64,000 bases of DNA from Shinella curvata (GCF_022899935.1 NZ_JALJCJ010000002.1:496001-560000), one strand, 5' to 3'; positions 26,161-34,411 are shown, counted from the stretch's first letter. Translations and numbers: made by a program. Notes: generated from the letters alone by a model not told the origin.

Positions 26161-27609
26161 ATGGCCGCAGGGTTCAGGACGATCAAGACGAATGCGGCGG
26201 CGGAAAAGCTGCTCGAGGAGATGGACGCGCTGGAGGCCGGACTAGGCGGCGGGAATGGTCGACCCCTTGCAAAACCGGGGGCGTCGCTGAACGATGCTCC
26301 GATCTCTCCCTCCGAGGGAGGGGTCGGCAAGGGGCGCGAGTGTTCCGATTTCGAGCCTCCGGATGCGCCGTCTTCCAGGGATGGGCGGCTTCATAGCCGC
26401 CGGCAACTGAACCGCTGGCACTTCACGGGCCGGCTCGCGCAGATGCCCCCGCCGGGCGACTGGCGGGTGTGGCTGCTAATGGGGGGGCGCGGCTCGGGCA
26501 AGACGCGGGCGGGGGCGGAGTGGGTGCATGCTCTGGCGCTATCCGCACCGGACCTGCGCATCGCGCTTGTGGCGGAAACGCTCGGCGATGCGCGTGAAGT
26601 GATGATCGACGGCGTCTCGGGGATTTGCCGGATTGCCGGGCGGGCGAGGCCCGATTTCGAGGCGTCGCGCCGGCGGCTGGTCTGGCCGAACGGTTCGATT
26701 GCGCAGATCTTTTCGTCGGAGGATCCGGAGAGCTTGCGCGGGCCACAGTTCCATCTGGCCTGGTGCGACGAGGTGGGGAAGTGGAAACATGCGCAGGAGA
26801 CCTGGGACATGTTGCAATTCGGCCTGCGACTCGGCGCCGACCCTCGCATGCTGGTAACGACGACGCCACGGCCGCTGCCGCTGCTGCGGGCGCTGGCGGC
26901 CGATTCGAAGACGGCGGTGCGGCGCATCCGCACGCAGGACAATGCGGAAAATCTCTCGCCCGGCTTCATCGCCGCCATGGCCGACCGCTACGGCGGCACG
27001 CGGCTGGGACGTCAGGAGCTGGACGGCGAGCTGATCGCCGACCGCGAGGATGCGCTGTGGAGCCGGGCGCGGCTGGAGTCGATACGGCTGCGCAACGCCG
27101 GCCCGCTGTCGCGCATCGTCGTGGCGGTCGATCCGCCGGCGACGGCGTCTGCCGCGTCCGTCTGCGGCATCGTGGTGGCGGGGCTGGATGGCACGGGTCG
27201 CGCGGTGGTACTGGCGGACTGTTCGGTGACGGGAGCGAGCCCGGCGGGCTGGGCGGGGGCTGTCGTGCGGGCCTTCAAGCGGTTCGATGCGGACCGGGTG
27301 GTGGCGGAAATCAACCAGGGCGGCGACATGGTGACGGCCATGCTGAAGAGCGTGGAGGCGGACCTGCCGGTCACCACGGTACGGGCGACACGCGGCAAGT
27401 TTCTGCGCGCGGAGCCGGTGGCGGCGCTCTACGAGCAGGGGCGCGTGGCCCATGCCGGCGCCTTTGCCGAGCTGGAAGACCAGATGTGCGATTTCGGCCC
27501 GGACGGGCTTTCCGCCGGGCGCTCGCCGGACCGGCTCGATGCGCTGGTCTGGGCGCTGACGGCGCTGGTGCTCGACCGGCAGAGCGAGCCGCGGGTGCGA
27601 GGGGTTTGA
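26161..27609 (+). CDS. GTA large terminase (TerL)
   Basis: About 482 residues. The ATPase Walker A is GGRGSGKTRAGAEW (~residue 108), Walker B is WCDE (in FHLAWCDEVGKWK), and the nuclease part opens with VVAVDPPATA. It packages host DNA into GTA heads. Start is uncertain: ATG 26074 overlaps g1, while ATG 26161 gives the N-terminus 'AAEKLLEEMDALEAGL'. Residues ~28-80 form a Gly/Pro/Ser-rich insert encoded by a palindromic stretch (26256-26345), unusual for this family. Confidence 0.9.
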   Translation: MAAGFRTIKTNAAAEKLLEEMDALEAGLGGGNGRPLAKPGASLNDAPISPSEGGVGKGRECSDFEPPDAPSSRDGRLHSRRQLNRWHFTGRLAQMPPPGDWRVWLLMGGRGSGKTRAGAEWVHALALSAPDLRIALVAETLGDAREVMIDGVSGICRIAGRARPDFEASRRRLVWPNGSIAQIFSSEDPESLRGPQFHLAWCDEVGKWKHAQETWDMLQFGLRLGADPRMLVTTTPRPLPLLRALAADSKTAVRRIRTQDNAENLSPGFIAAMADRYGGTRLGRQELDGELIADREDALWSRARLESIRLRNAGPLSRIVVAVDPPATASAASVCGIVVAGLDGTGRAVVLADCSVTGASPAGWAGAVVRAFKRFDADRVVAEINQGGDMVTAMLKSVEADLPVTTVRATRGKFLRAEPVAALYEQGRVAHAGAFAELEDQMCDFGPDGLSAGRSPDRLDALVWALTALVLDRQSEPRVRGV

Positions 27610-27611
27610 CG

Positions 27612-28223
27612 ATGGCAATCGATCGCAAGGTTTTTTTCGACGGCGTGCGCGGCGCGCTTTATGACGGGCGGTTGGCGGGAACGCAGGTCGCCGGGCTGAC
27701 GGCCTTGCTCGACCGCTTCGAGGCGGGCGGCGAGACAAGGGACCGGCGCTTCCTCGCCTATATGCTGGCGACGGCGCACCACGAAACCGGCGGGCGTCTG
27801 CAGCCGGTGCGCGAGACTTTCGCCGAGACGGATGAGGCGGCGATCGACAGGCTCGACCGGGCTTTTGCCGCCGGAAAACTGCCGCAGGTTTCCGAGCCCT
27901 ATTGGCGGCGCGATGCGGCGGGGCACAGCTGGCTCGGGCGGGGGCTGGTGCAGATCACGCATCGGCGCAACTACGAGCGGCTTTCGGTGCTGACGGGCAT
28001 TGACCTCGTTTCCCGGCCGGAGCGGGCGATGGAGATGGCGGTTTCCGTGGACATCCTCTTCGTCGGCATGCTGCGCGGGGCCTTCACGGGGCGGCGGCTG
28101 GCGGGCCACTTTTCGGCGGGCCGGGCGGATTGGGTGGGTGCGCGACGCATCATCAACGGGCTGGACAGGGCCGAGCGCGTGGCGGGGTACGGGCAGGCGT
28201 TTTTCGCGGCGCTGGGCGGATAG
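27612..28223 (+). CDS. Putative lysozyme/GH19-like muramidase inside the GTA cluster
   Basis: A 203-residue protein that begins 2 bases after the terL stop. It contains 'MLATAHHETGGRLQPVRETF' with a likely catalytic Glu, 'GRGLVQITHRRNYERLS' and 'ERAMEMAVSVDILFVGM', the pattern of GH19/lysozyme-like enzymes of rhizobial phages. There is no signal peptide, so export would need a holin; a holin-like gene closes the cluster at 41010. RcGTA has no such gene at this position. A cell-wall-degrading role in release is inferred. Confidence 0.72.
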   Translation: MAIDRKVFFDGVRGALYDGRLAGTQVAGLTALLDRFEAGGETRDRRFLAYMLATAHHETGGRLQPVRETFAETDEAAIDRLDRAFAAGKLPQVSEPYWRRDAAGHSWLGRGLVQITHRRNYERLSVLTGIDLVSRPERAMEMAVSVDILFVGMLRGAFTGRRLAGHFSAGRADWVGARRIINGLDRAERVAGYGQAFFAALGG

Positions 28224-28236
28224 CTGTGGCCGTGGC

Positions 28237-28266
28237 GTGGATCCTCGGCTCAAGGCCGAGGATGAC
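28237..28266 (+). repeat. Rhizobial palindromic repeat, copy 1
   Basis: GTGGATCCTCGGCTCAAGG continuing to GCCGAGGATGAC. Its core is itself a hairpin (CCTCGGC...GCCGAGG). It is the reverse complement of copy 2, apart from 2 differences, and identical to the copy at 55379. Confidence 0.85.
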
Positions 28267-28346
28267 GGTGGGGAGGCTTGGCCTTTCCGCTCTTGAACAG
28301 CTCGGCACAGGAGACGCCACGATGATGCGCGTACATCCCTTCTTTG

Positions 28347-28376
28347 GTCATTCTCGGCCTTGAGCCGAGGATCCAT
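28347..28376 (-). repeat. Rhizobial palindromic repeat, copy 2 (inverted)
   Basis: GTCATTCTCGGCCTTGAGCC continuing to GAGGATCCAT. It differs by one base from the copy at 55321 and lies 80 bases from copy 1 in inverted orientation. Confidence 0.85.
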
Positions 28377-28429
28377 GCCACGGGTGCTGCGCCACCGATG
28401 TTTTTCACATTCGACAAACCGAGGACATC

Positions 28430-29584
28430 ATGAAACTCCCTTCTTTCCTCTCCCGGCGGCGTCCGGTGCCGGCGGAAACCAAGGCTTCAGGCTTTTTCGC
28501 GCTGACGGCCGAGGGCCGGGCGCATTGGTCGAGCCGATCCTATGCCTCGCTGTCACGCGAGGGGTTCATGAAGAACCCGGTGGCGCACCGGGCGGTGCGC
28601 ATGATCGCAGAGGCGGCAGCGTCCGTGCCCTGGCTGGCCTATGACGGCGAGACGGAGCGGCCGGAGGCGCTGGCGCTCGCGCTGCTGCGGCGGCCGAACG
28701 GACGCATGGCGGGCACGGATTTCTTCGAGATGCTCTATGGGCATCTGCTGCTTTCCGGCAACGCCTTCGTCGAGGGCGTGCGGGTGGGCGAGGGGTTGCG
28801 GGAACTGCATCTCCTGAGGCCCGATCGGGTGCGCATCATCGAGGGTCGGGATGGCTGGCCGGAGGCCTATGAGTATCGCGCCGGCAATCATGTGCGCCGT
28901 CATCCGGTCAAGGATGGGGCTGCGGGCGAGGGACAGGCAATCCTGCATCTGAGGCTGTTTCATCCGCTCGACGACCAGCTGGGGTTCGCGCCGCTCGAGG
29001 CGGCCTTGATGGCACTCGATCTGTCCAATGCAGCGGCGATCTGGAACAAGGCGCTGCTCGACAATTCGGCGCGTCCCTCCGGCGCGCTCGTCTATCAGCC
29101 GAAGGAGGGCGGCAACCTGACGCCCGACCAGTACGACCGGCTGAAAAGCGAATTGGAGGAGGGGTATTCCGGCCCGGCGCGGGCCGGCCGGCCGATGCTG
29201 CTGGAAGGCGGGCTCGACTGGAAGGCGATGGGGCTATCGCCCCGCGAGATGGATTTCGTCGAGGCGAAGAACGGCGCGGCGCGCGACATCGCGCTCGCCT
29301 TCGGCGTACCGCCCATGCTGATCGGCATTCCCGGCGACGCCACCTATGCCAACTACCAGGAGGCCAATCGCGCCTTCTGGCGACTGACCGTGCTGCCGCT
29401 GGTGAGCCGCACGGCAGCGGCCTTTGCAGGATGGCTTGATGAGGACGGCGACGGTGCGCTGCGGCTGGTGCCGGACCTCGATCAGGTGAGCGGGCTGGCA
29501 GCGGAGCGCTCCGAACTCTGGGCGCGGGTGGGGGCGGCAACCTTCCTCAGCGACGAGGAAAAACGCCGGGCGGTCGGATACTGA
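28430..29584 (+). CDS. GTA phage portal protein (g3)
   Basis: A 384-residue protein of the HK97-type portal family. Evidence: 'FMKNPVAHRAVRMIAEAAAS' near residue 45, 'LLRRPNGRMAGTDFFEMLYG', and 'FGVPPMLIGIPGDATYANYQ' near residue 290, a strongly conserved portal motif. The dodecameric portal forms the DNA entry vertex of the head. A GAGGA site precedes the ATG. It is flanked on both sides by unusually long gaps for a GTA. Confidence 0.93.
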   Translation: MKLPSFLSRRRPVPAETKASGFFALTAEGRAHWSSRSYASLSREGFMKNPVAHRAVRMIAEAAASVPWLAYDGETERPEALALALLRRPNGRMAGTDFFEMLYGHLLLSGNAFVEGVRVGEGLRELHLLRPDRVRIIEGRDGWPEAYEYRAGNHVRRHPVKDGAAGEGQAILHLRLFHPLDDQLGFAPLEAALMALDLSNAAAIWNKALLDNSARPSGALVYQPKEGGNLTPDQYDRLKSELEEGYSGPARAGRPMLLEGGLDWKAMGLSPREMDFVEAKNGAARDIALAFGVPPMLIGIPGDATYANYQEANRAFWRLTVLPLVSRTAAAFAGWLDEDGDGALRLVPDLDQVSGLAAERSELWARVGAATFLSDEEKRRAVGY

Positions 29585-29979
29585 CAGGGGCCGGGCGCGG
29601 ATCGGGCGCAGTCCGAGCCAAGACGACAACGGACTGCTGGCCGTCATCATGACGGTTGCGGAAACTATTTTTGCTACCGGCGCTGCGTCAACTGCAAGTT
29701 TTAAGGGTGCGTGCGTGCAGTGCGCCTGGATACAGGTTTCTGCACAGTCTTTCTGCCGAAAGAACAAGAAAAAACAAACGTTTGGCTGCGTGACTTGAAT
29801 CGTCTCCGCGCCGAGCGGAATCTTTGTATGAAGCCGTTGAATCGGGTTTCGAACAGATCGCCCCAACCGACTCAAAAGACTCAGGGATTGGTTTTGCCCA
29901 ACCTCGCGTGAGGCGGGGCATCTGTGGCCGCCTATGGCTGATCGACCTTGATTTTCACAATAAACTGAAAGGCTTAACA
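29585..29979. other. 395-base non-coding gap in the GTA cluster
   Basis: No supported ORF. There is a small perfect hairpin CCGTCA-TCA-TGACGG at 29641-29655. The middle portion (29740-29900) is AT-richer than the flanking GTA genes, with AAGAAAAAACAAACG. It could hold a terminator for the first block and a promoter for the second, or be inserted DNA. Confidence 0.45.
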
Positions 29980-30288
29980 ATGGCTGACTTCGGAAACGAT
30001 GGCGGGCTTTGGACGGCCCGTTTGGTCGGCGCGTCGGCGGGGGCTGCCGTCTCGCTCATCTATCTCCTGCCGAAAAGCCGCCGCGAGGCGGGGTGCCGGT
30101 TCTTCACCGGGCTTGCCTGCGGCCTCGTCTTCGGTGGGCCGGCGGGGCTGTGGATCGCGGTCCGGCTCGGGATCGCGGGTTATCTCGGGCCGGCGGAAGT
30201 GCTGCTGACGGGCTCGGCGGCGGCGAGCCTTTCGGCCTGGTGGGGGCTCGGCGTGCTGGCGCGTATGGCGGAGCGGATGCGGCGATAG
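29980..30288 (+). CDS. DUF6107 family membrane protein (GTA g3.5 position)
   Basis: A 102-residue protein with three hydrophobic stretches ('VGASAGAAVSLIYLL', 'FFTGLACGLVFGGPAGLWIA', 'AEVLLTGSAAASLSAWWGLG'), so a small inner-membrane protein. It lies between portal and protease, where RcGTA has the uncharacterised g3.5. DUF6107 is my recollection for the rhizobial version. Its role in particle production is unknown. Confidence 0.65.
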   Translation: MADFGNDGGLWTARLVGASAGAAVSLIYLLPKSRREAGCRFFTGLACGLVFGGPAGLWIAVRLGIAGYLGPAEVLLTGSAAASLSAWWGLGVLARMAERMRR

Positions 30289-30357
30289 CCAACAGGCAGC
30301 CGGATCGCAGGGCGGCCGGCCTATGGGCCAATTCCTCATTTCACATCGGAGAGACCA

Positions 30358-30918
30358 ATGACAACCACCGACCTGCCGGTCTGGCGGACGAAGAAATATG
30401 CCGATCTGACACTTGCGGGCGTCTCCGGCGACGGGGTGTTTTCCGGCTATGCCAGCCTCTTCGGCGAGGTGGATCTCGGCAAGGACGCGATTGCGCCGGG
30501 CGCCTTCGGGCGCTCGCTGGAGAAACGCGGACCCGCGGGTGTGCGCATGCTCTTCCAGCACGACCCGGCCGAACCCATCGGGCGCTGGCGCACCATCCGC
30601 GAAGATGCGCGGGGACTCTATGTCGAGGGTGTGCTCTCGCCTGGCGTGGCGCGGGCCCGCGAGGTGCTGAACCTCATGAAATCGGGCGCCCTCGACGGTC
30701 TTTCCATCGGTTTCCAGACGGTCCGTTCGAGGACCGATCGGGGCAGCGGTGTGCGCCGGATCCTCGAAGCCGACCTCTGGGAAATCTCGATCGTCACCTT
30801 CCCCATGCTGCCCTCGGCGCGGGTGTCGAACGTGAAGAATGCGCGGTGGTTCCGCGACAAGGAAACGGAGCTCGTGCGCACCATGCGCCGGGCAGCCCGG
30901 ATGATGATGAAACGCTAA
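30358..30918 (+). CDS. GTA HK97 family prohead protease (g4)
   Basis: A 186-residue protein. The family signature begins 'GYASLFGEVDLGKDAIAPGA'. The catalytic His is in 'MLFQHDPAEPIGRW' and the catalytic Ser in 'LDGLSIGFQTV'. It removes the N-terminal scaffold-like delta domain from the capsid protein encoded next. A GGAGA site precedes the ATG. The capsid gene follows after 14 bases. Confidence 0.92.
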   Translation: MTTTDLPVWRTKKYADLTLAGVSGDGVFSGYASLFGEVDLGKDAIAPGAFGRSLEKRGPAGVRMLFQHDPAEPIGRWRTIREDARGLYVEGVLSPGVARAREVLNLMKSGALDGLSIGFQTVRSRTDRGSGVRRILEADLWEISIVTFPMLPSARVSNVKNARWFRDKETELVRTMRRAARMMMKR

Positions 30919-30932
30919 CGGAGACCAGAAGC

Positions 30933-32183
30933 ATGACGGATACCAGGACAACCGCGCCGGAGATCAAGGCCGTGCCGGAAACGATGACCGCCGCCTTCGA
31001 CGACTTCATGCAGGCCTTCGAGGCCTTCAAGGAGACCAACGACATCAGGCTCGGTGAGATCGAGCAGAAGCTGACCTCCGACGTGGTGACGCGTGAAAAG
31101 GTCGACCGCATCAACCGCGCCATGGACGAGCACAAGCGCGTCATCGACCAGCTGGCACTGAAGAAGGCGCGCCCGGCGCTCGGCGGCGGCGGGGCGGCGA
31201 GCCTGGAACTGGCCGAACACAAGGCGGCCTTCTCGGCCTATATGCGTCGCGGCGACGAAGGTGCGTTGCGCGCGCTGGAGGAGAAGGCGATGTCGGTCGG
31301 CTCGGCCTCGGACGGGGGCTATCTCGTACCGCCGGAGGCGGATACGGATATCGGCCGCCGGCTTTCCGCCGCCTCGCCGATCCGGGCGCTGGCGACGGTG
31401 CGGCAGGTCTCCGGCTCCGTGCTGAAGAAGCCGTTCGCGACCGCGGGCATGGCCGCCGGCTGGGTGGCGGAAACTGCATCGCGTCCACAGACCGGCAATG
31501 CGCAGCTTGCCGAGCTCTCCTTCCCGACGATGGAACTCTACGCCATGCCGGCGGCAACCGCCGCGCTGCTCGACGACGCGGCTGTCGATGTCGAAAGCTG
31601 GATCGCCTCGGAAATCGGCATCGTCTTCGCCGAACAGGAAGGCACGGCCTTCGTTTCGGGCGACGGCACGAACAAGCCGAAGGGGTTCCTCAGCTATACC
31701 AATGTCGCCGATGCCGGCTGGAGCTGGGGCAATATCGGCTACATCGCCACGGGTGCGGCGGGCGCCTTCAAGGCCAGCGGGCCGTCCGACGCTCTCATCG
31801 ACGCGATCTATGCACTGAAGGCCGGCCACCGGCAGAACGCCAACTTCGTCATGAACCGCAAGACGCAAGGCGCGATCCGCAAGTTCAAGGATGCCGACGG
31901 CAACTATCTCTGGCGTCCGCCGGCCACGCCCGGCCAGGCCGCCTCGCTGATGGGCTTTGCCATCACCGAGGCCGAGGACATGCCCGACATCGCCGCCGAC
32001 AGCTTTTCCGTCGCCTTCGGCGACTTCCGCGCCGGCTACCTCGTCGTCGACCGCACGGGCGTGCGCGTGCTGCGCGATCCCTATTCCGCCAAGCCCTATG
32101 TGCTGTTCTACACGACCAAGCGCGTCGGCGGCGGCGTGCAGAATTTCGAGGCGATCAAGCTGCTCAAGTTCGCAGTGAGCTGA
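30933..32183 (+). CDS. GTA HK97 family major capsid protein (g5)
   Basis: A 416-residue protein. The first ~100 residues are helical and charged (delta domain removed by g4: 'AFEAFKETNDIRLGEIEQKL'). The mature HK97-fold part begins near 'AMSVGSASDGGYLVPPEA'; 'NFVMNRKTQGAIRKFKDADG' and 'VAFGDFRAGYLVVDRTGVRV' are typical. The frame extends upstream to 30009 without a start because of GC-rich codon bias; the ATG at 30933 matches the family N-terminus. A terminator-like structure follows the gene. Confidence 0.94.
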   Translation: MTDTRTTAPEIKAVPETMTAAFDDFMQAFEAFKETNDIRLGEIEQKLTSDVVTREKVDRINRAMDEHKRVIDQLALKKARPALGGGGAASLELAEHKAAFSAYMRRGDEGALRALEEKAMSVGSASDGGYLVPPEADTDIGRRLSAASPIRALATVRQVSGSVLKKPFATAGMAAGWVAETASRPQTGNAQLAELSFPTMELYAMPAATAALLDDAAVDVESWIASEIGIVFAEQEGTAFVSGDGTNKPKGFLSYTNVADAGWSWGNIGYIATGAAGAFKASGPSDALIDAIYALKAGHRQNANFVMNRKTQGAIRKFKDADGNYLWRPPATPGQAASLMGFAITEAEDMPDIAADSFSVAFGDFRAGYLVVDRTGVRVLRDPYSAKPYVLFYTTKRVGGGVQNFEAIKLLKFAVS

Positions 32184-32218
32184 CGGTTTCGGGCAATTTT
32201 CTTCTCACGCTTTCCCTC

Positions 32219-32248
32219 GCACCGGCGGCTGTTTCCTGACGCCGGTGC
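32219..32248 (+). other. First hairpin downstream of the capsid gene
   Basis: GCACCGGCG pairs with CGCCGGTGC (9 bp) around a 12-base loop, 35 bases after the capsid stop. Confidence 0.5.
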
Positions 32249-32251
32249 CGC

Positions 32252-32290
32252 GGGCGCGGTTTTCCTCCCGGCCGCGCCCGCACCCTTTTT
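32252..32290 (+). terminator. Terminator-like hairpin between capsid and g6
   Basis: GGGCGCGG pairs with CCGCGCCC (8 bp), followed by GCACCC and TTTTT. Together with the preceding hairpin it could attenuate read-through so that capsid is made in excess over the connector and tail proteins. Confidence 0.55.
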
Positions 32291-32310
32291 CCTTATCCGA
32301 CAGGATCGCC

Positions 32311-32880
32311 ATGACCATCGCCGAACTTTTGCCGCCGGCCGCCGAGCCGATCACGCTTGCGGAGGTGAAGGCGCATCTGCGCCTGGAGACGACCGACGAG
32401 GACCTGCTGCTGTCGGGACTGATCCGCGCGGCGCGCCTCCATCTCGAGAACCAGACGGGGCTCTGCCTGATTTCGCGACTGCTGCGCCTCTATCTCGACG
32501 ACTGGCCGGACACCCATGTGATTCAGATTGCCAGAGGGCCGGTGCAAACCATTGAGATCGTGACGCTTTACGACGCGGTTGGTGCCCCGGTCGAAATCGA
32601 CACGTCCGGCTATGTGCTGGACGGCGTGGCGCGGCCGGCGCGGCTGGTGCTGCCCGGGCGGCGCGCGACCGAGCGGGCGCTGAACGGCATCGAGATCGAT
32701 TTCATCGCCGGTTTCGGCGAGAGCGGCGCGGATGTGCCCGATACGCTCAAGCGGGCGCTGCTTTTGCACGTCGCCGCCATGTTCGAGCTGCGCGGCGTGC
32801 TTGCGCTCGACGAGCAGCCGGGGGCGATGCCGCAGGGATACGAGCGTCTGATCGCCCCCCATTGCCAGCGGAGGCTCTGA
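32311..32880 (+). CDS. GTA head-tail connector protein (g6)
   Basis: A 189-residue protein of the gp6/HK97 adaptor type: 'EPITLAEVKAHLRLETTDED' at the N-terminus and 'GLIRAARLHLENQTGLCLIS' next are diagnostic, as is 'PDTLKRALLLHVAAMFELRG' in the C-terminal half. It forms the ring beneath the portal. AGGA lies just before the ATG. The stop overlaps the g7 start (TGATG). Confidence 0.9.
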   Translation: MTIAELLPPAAEPITLAEVKAHLRLETTDEDLLLSGLIRAARLHLENQTGLCLISRLLRLYLDDWPDTHVIQIARGPVQTIEIVTLYDAVGAPVEIDTSGYVLDGVARPARLVLPGRRATERALNGIEIDFIAGFGESGADVPDTLKRALLLHVAAMFELRGVLALDEQPGAMPQGYERLIAPHCQRRL

Positions 32881-33218
32881 TGGCGCGCGACAGGATCATC
32901 GATCCCGGTGCGCTCTCGGCGCGGCTCGTGCTGGAGCAGCCGGCCGAGACACCGGACGGGCAGGGCGGCGTAACGCAGGGCTTTTCGGCATTGGCGACGC
33001 TCTGGGCGCGCATCGAGCCGGTCTCTGCACGTGCGGAGGAAACGGCGGGCGCGCTGCCGGTGACGGTGACGCATCGCATATGGCTGCGACGCCGAAGCGA
33101 CCTTGCGGGTGGCATGCGGTTGCGCAAGGGCGGGCGGCTCTTTGCGCTGCATGGTTTCCGCGACCCCGACGAGACCGGGCGCTACACGCTGTGCGACTGC
33201 GAGGAGATCAAGCCATGA
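32880..33218 (+). CDS. GTA head-tail adaptor / head closure protein (g7)
   Basis: A 112-residue protein of the SPP1 gp16-like family: 'RLVLEQPAETPDGQGG', 'TLWARIEPVSARAEE' and 'THRIWLRRRSDLAGGMRL' are the conserved landmarks. It closes the head after packaging. It overlaps g6 by 1 base and g8 by 4 bases. Confidence 0.9.
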   Translation: MARDRIIDPGALSARLVLEQPAETPDGQGGVTQGFSALATLWARIEPVSARAEETAGALPVTVTHRIWLRRRSDLAGGMRLRKGGRLFALHGFRDPDETGRYTLCDCEEIKP

Positions 33219-33622
33219 GCGCAGCAGGGGCCTTGCAGAAGGCGATCTACGAGAGGCTGTCGGGCGATACGGCCCTGACGGCGCTGCTCGGCGGCAATGC
33301 CGTGACAGACCGGCGCCTCGACGCACCGGTCGCGCCCCTGGTGGTGGTCGCCGGTATTGTCAGTTCCGATCATTCGACGGCGACGGAACCGGGCGAAGAG
33401 CACATGGTCACGCTGGATATCTGGTCCGATGCGGCCGGGCACCGGCAGGCGCAGGCTATCGCTGCCGCCGTGCGCTCGCTGTTGCATGATGCGGCGCTCG
33501 TGCTTGCCGGCTATCGCCTGGTGTTGCTCTTCCATCGCGAGACACGGCTCTCGCGCGACGGCAAAACCCGCTTCCACCACGCCGAAATGCAGTTTCGGGC
33601 TGTGACGGAACCGGCAACCTGA
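33215..33622 (+). CDS. GTA tail terminator-like protein, DUF3168 family (g8)
   Basis: A 135-residue protein. 'LQKAIYERLSGDTALTALLG' opens it, followed by 'VTLDIWSDAAGHRQAQAIAA', both typical of DUF3168, which includes tail completion/terminator proteins. It overlaps g7 by ATGA. In RcGTA the equivalent protein caps the tail at the head junction. Confidence 0.88.
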   Translation: MSAAGALQKAIYERLSGDTALTALLGGNAVTDRRLDAPVAPLVVVAGIVSSDHSTATEPGEEHMVTLDIWSDAAGHRQAQAIAAAVRSLLHDAALVLAGYRLVLLFHRETRLSRDGKTRFHHAEMQFRAVTEPAT

Positions 33623-33647
33623 ACAACCTCAAGGAAAGGACCTGACC

Positions 33648-34055
33648 ATGGTGGCACAGAAGGGGCGGGATCTGCTGCTCAAGATCGAGAACGGGGCCGG
33701 TTTTGCGACCGTTGCGGGGCTGCGGTCGAAGCGGCTGTCGTTCAACGCGCAGCTCGTCGACGTGACGGATGCGGATTCGGCGGGGCGCTGGCGCGAACTT
33801 TTGGGCGGCGCGGGCGTGCAGCGCGCGGCCGTGAGCGGCAGCGGCATTTTCAAGGACCAGGCATCCGACGCGCTGGTGCGCACGGTGTTCTTTGCCGGAA
33901 CGATTGCCGAATGGCAGATCGCCATTCCTGAATTCGGCATCATTTCCGGCCCGTTCCAGGTGGCGGCGCTCGAATATTCCGGCGCGCATGACGGCGAGAT
34001 CCTGTTCGAGATCGCGCTGGAATCGGCGGGTTCCTTGACCTTCGAGGCGCCCTGA
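33648..34055 (+). CDS. GTA major tail tube protein, TP901-1 family (g9)
   Basis: A 135-residue protein. 'VAQKGRDLLLKIENGAGFAT', 'RSKRLSFNAQLVDVTDADSA' and 'FEIALESAGSLTFEAP' match the TP901-1 type tail tube family. AAGGA precedes the ATG. The stop shares a base with the g10 start (TGATG), which couples tube and chaperone synthesis. Confidence 0.92.
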   Translation: MVAQKGRDLLLKIENGAGFATVAGLRSKRLSFNAQLVDVTDADSAGRWRELLGGAGVQRAAVSGSGIFKDQASDALVRTVFFAGTIAEWQIAIPEFGIISGPFQVAALEYSGAHDGEILFEIALESAGSLTFEAP

Positions 34056-34411
34056 TGGGCGCGCGGGCGAACCGGCGGCGCGGCGAGATCGAAGCCTTCC
34101 TCGACGGCGAGCGGCGGGTGCTCTGCCTGACGCTCGGCGCGCTCGCCGAACTGGAGACGGCTTTTGCCGTCGACAGCATGGCGGGGCTGGCCGAGCGCTT
34201 CTCTTCCGGCCGGCTGAAGGCGGATGACCTCATCCGCATCATCGGTGCGGGACTGCGCGGCGCCGGCAACCTTTTCAGCGACGAGGACGTGGCGGGCATG
34301 GCAGTGGCCGATGGGCTTGCGGGCTTTGCGCGCATCACGGCCGAGTTGCTGCAGGCGACATTCGAGGCGGAGGGCGAGGCGTCAAACCCTCCGGTGCCGC
34401 ATTCGGCCTGA
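34055..34411 (+). CDS. GTA g10 family tail assembly chaperone
   Basis: A 118-residue protein. 'RRRGEIEAFLDGERRVLCLT', 'LGALAELETAFAVDSMAGLA' and 'ADDLIRIIGAGLRGAG' are the GTA-gp10 pattern, a family classed with phage tail assembly chaperones. Near its 3' end the message carries A AAC CCT (34384-34390). A -1 slip there would replace the last 7 residues by the 74 residues of the next frame. This mirrors lambda gpG and gpGT. The zero-frame product is the entry given here. Confidence 0.88.
   Translation: MGARANRRRGEIEAFLDGERRVLCLTLGALAELETAFAVDSMAGLAERFSSGRLKADDLIRIIGAGLRGAGNLFSDEDVAGMAVADGLAGFARITAELLQATFEAEGEASNPPVPHSA

Larger units (their letters stand above)
28224..28429. other. Gap inside the GTA cluster carrying an inverted pair of palindromic repeats
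   Basis: About 205 bases between the lysozyme and portal genes. The two repeat copies (28237-28266 and 28347-28376) face each other and could fold into one large hairpin that separates transcription of the two sides. No gene is supported here. Confidence 0.5.

Noticed and set aside
28237-28376. Repeat pair considered as attachment sites of an integrated element
   Set aside because: The same 30-base element occurs after glnE and has a palindromic core, so it is a dispersed intergenic repeat; no integrase is present.
30009-32183. 724-codon frame that could be read as a longer capsid-containing fusion
   Set aside because: The part before 30933 overlaps the g3.5 and protease genes in other frames and lacks protein-like composition. 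The capsid starts at 30933 with its own family N-terminus.
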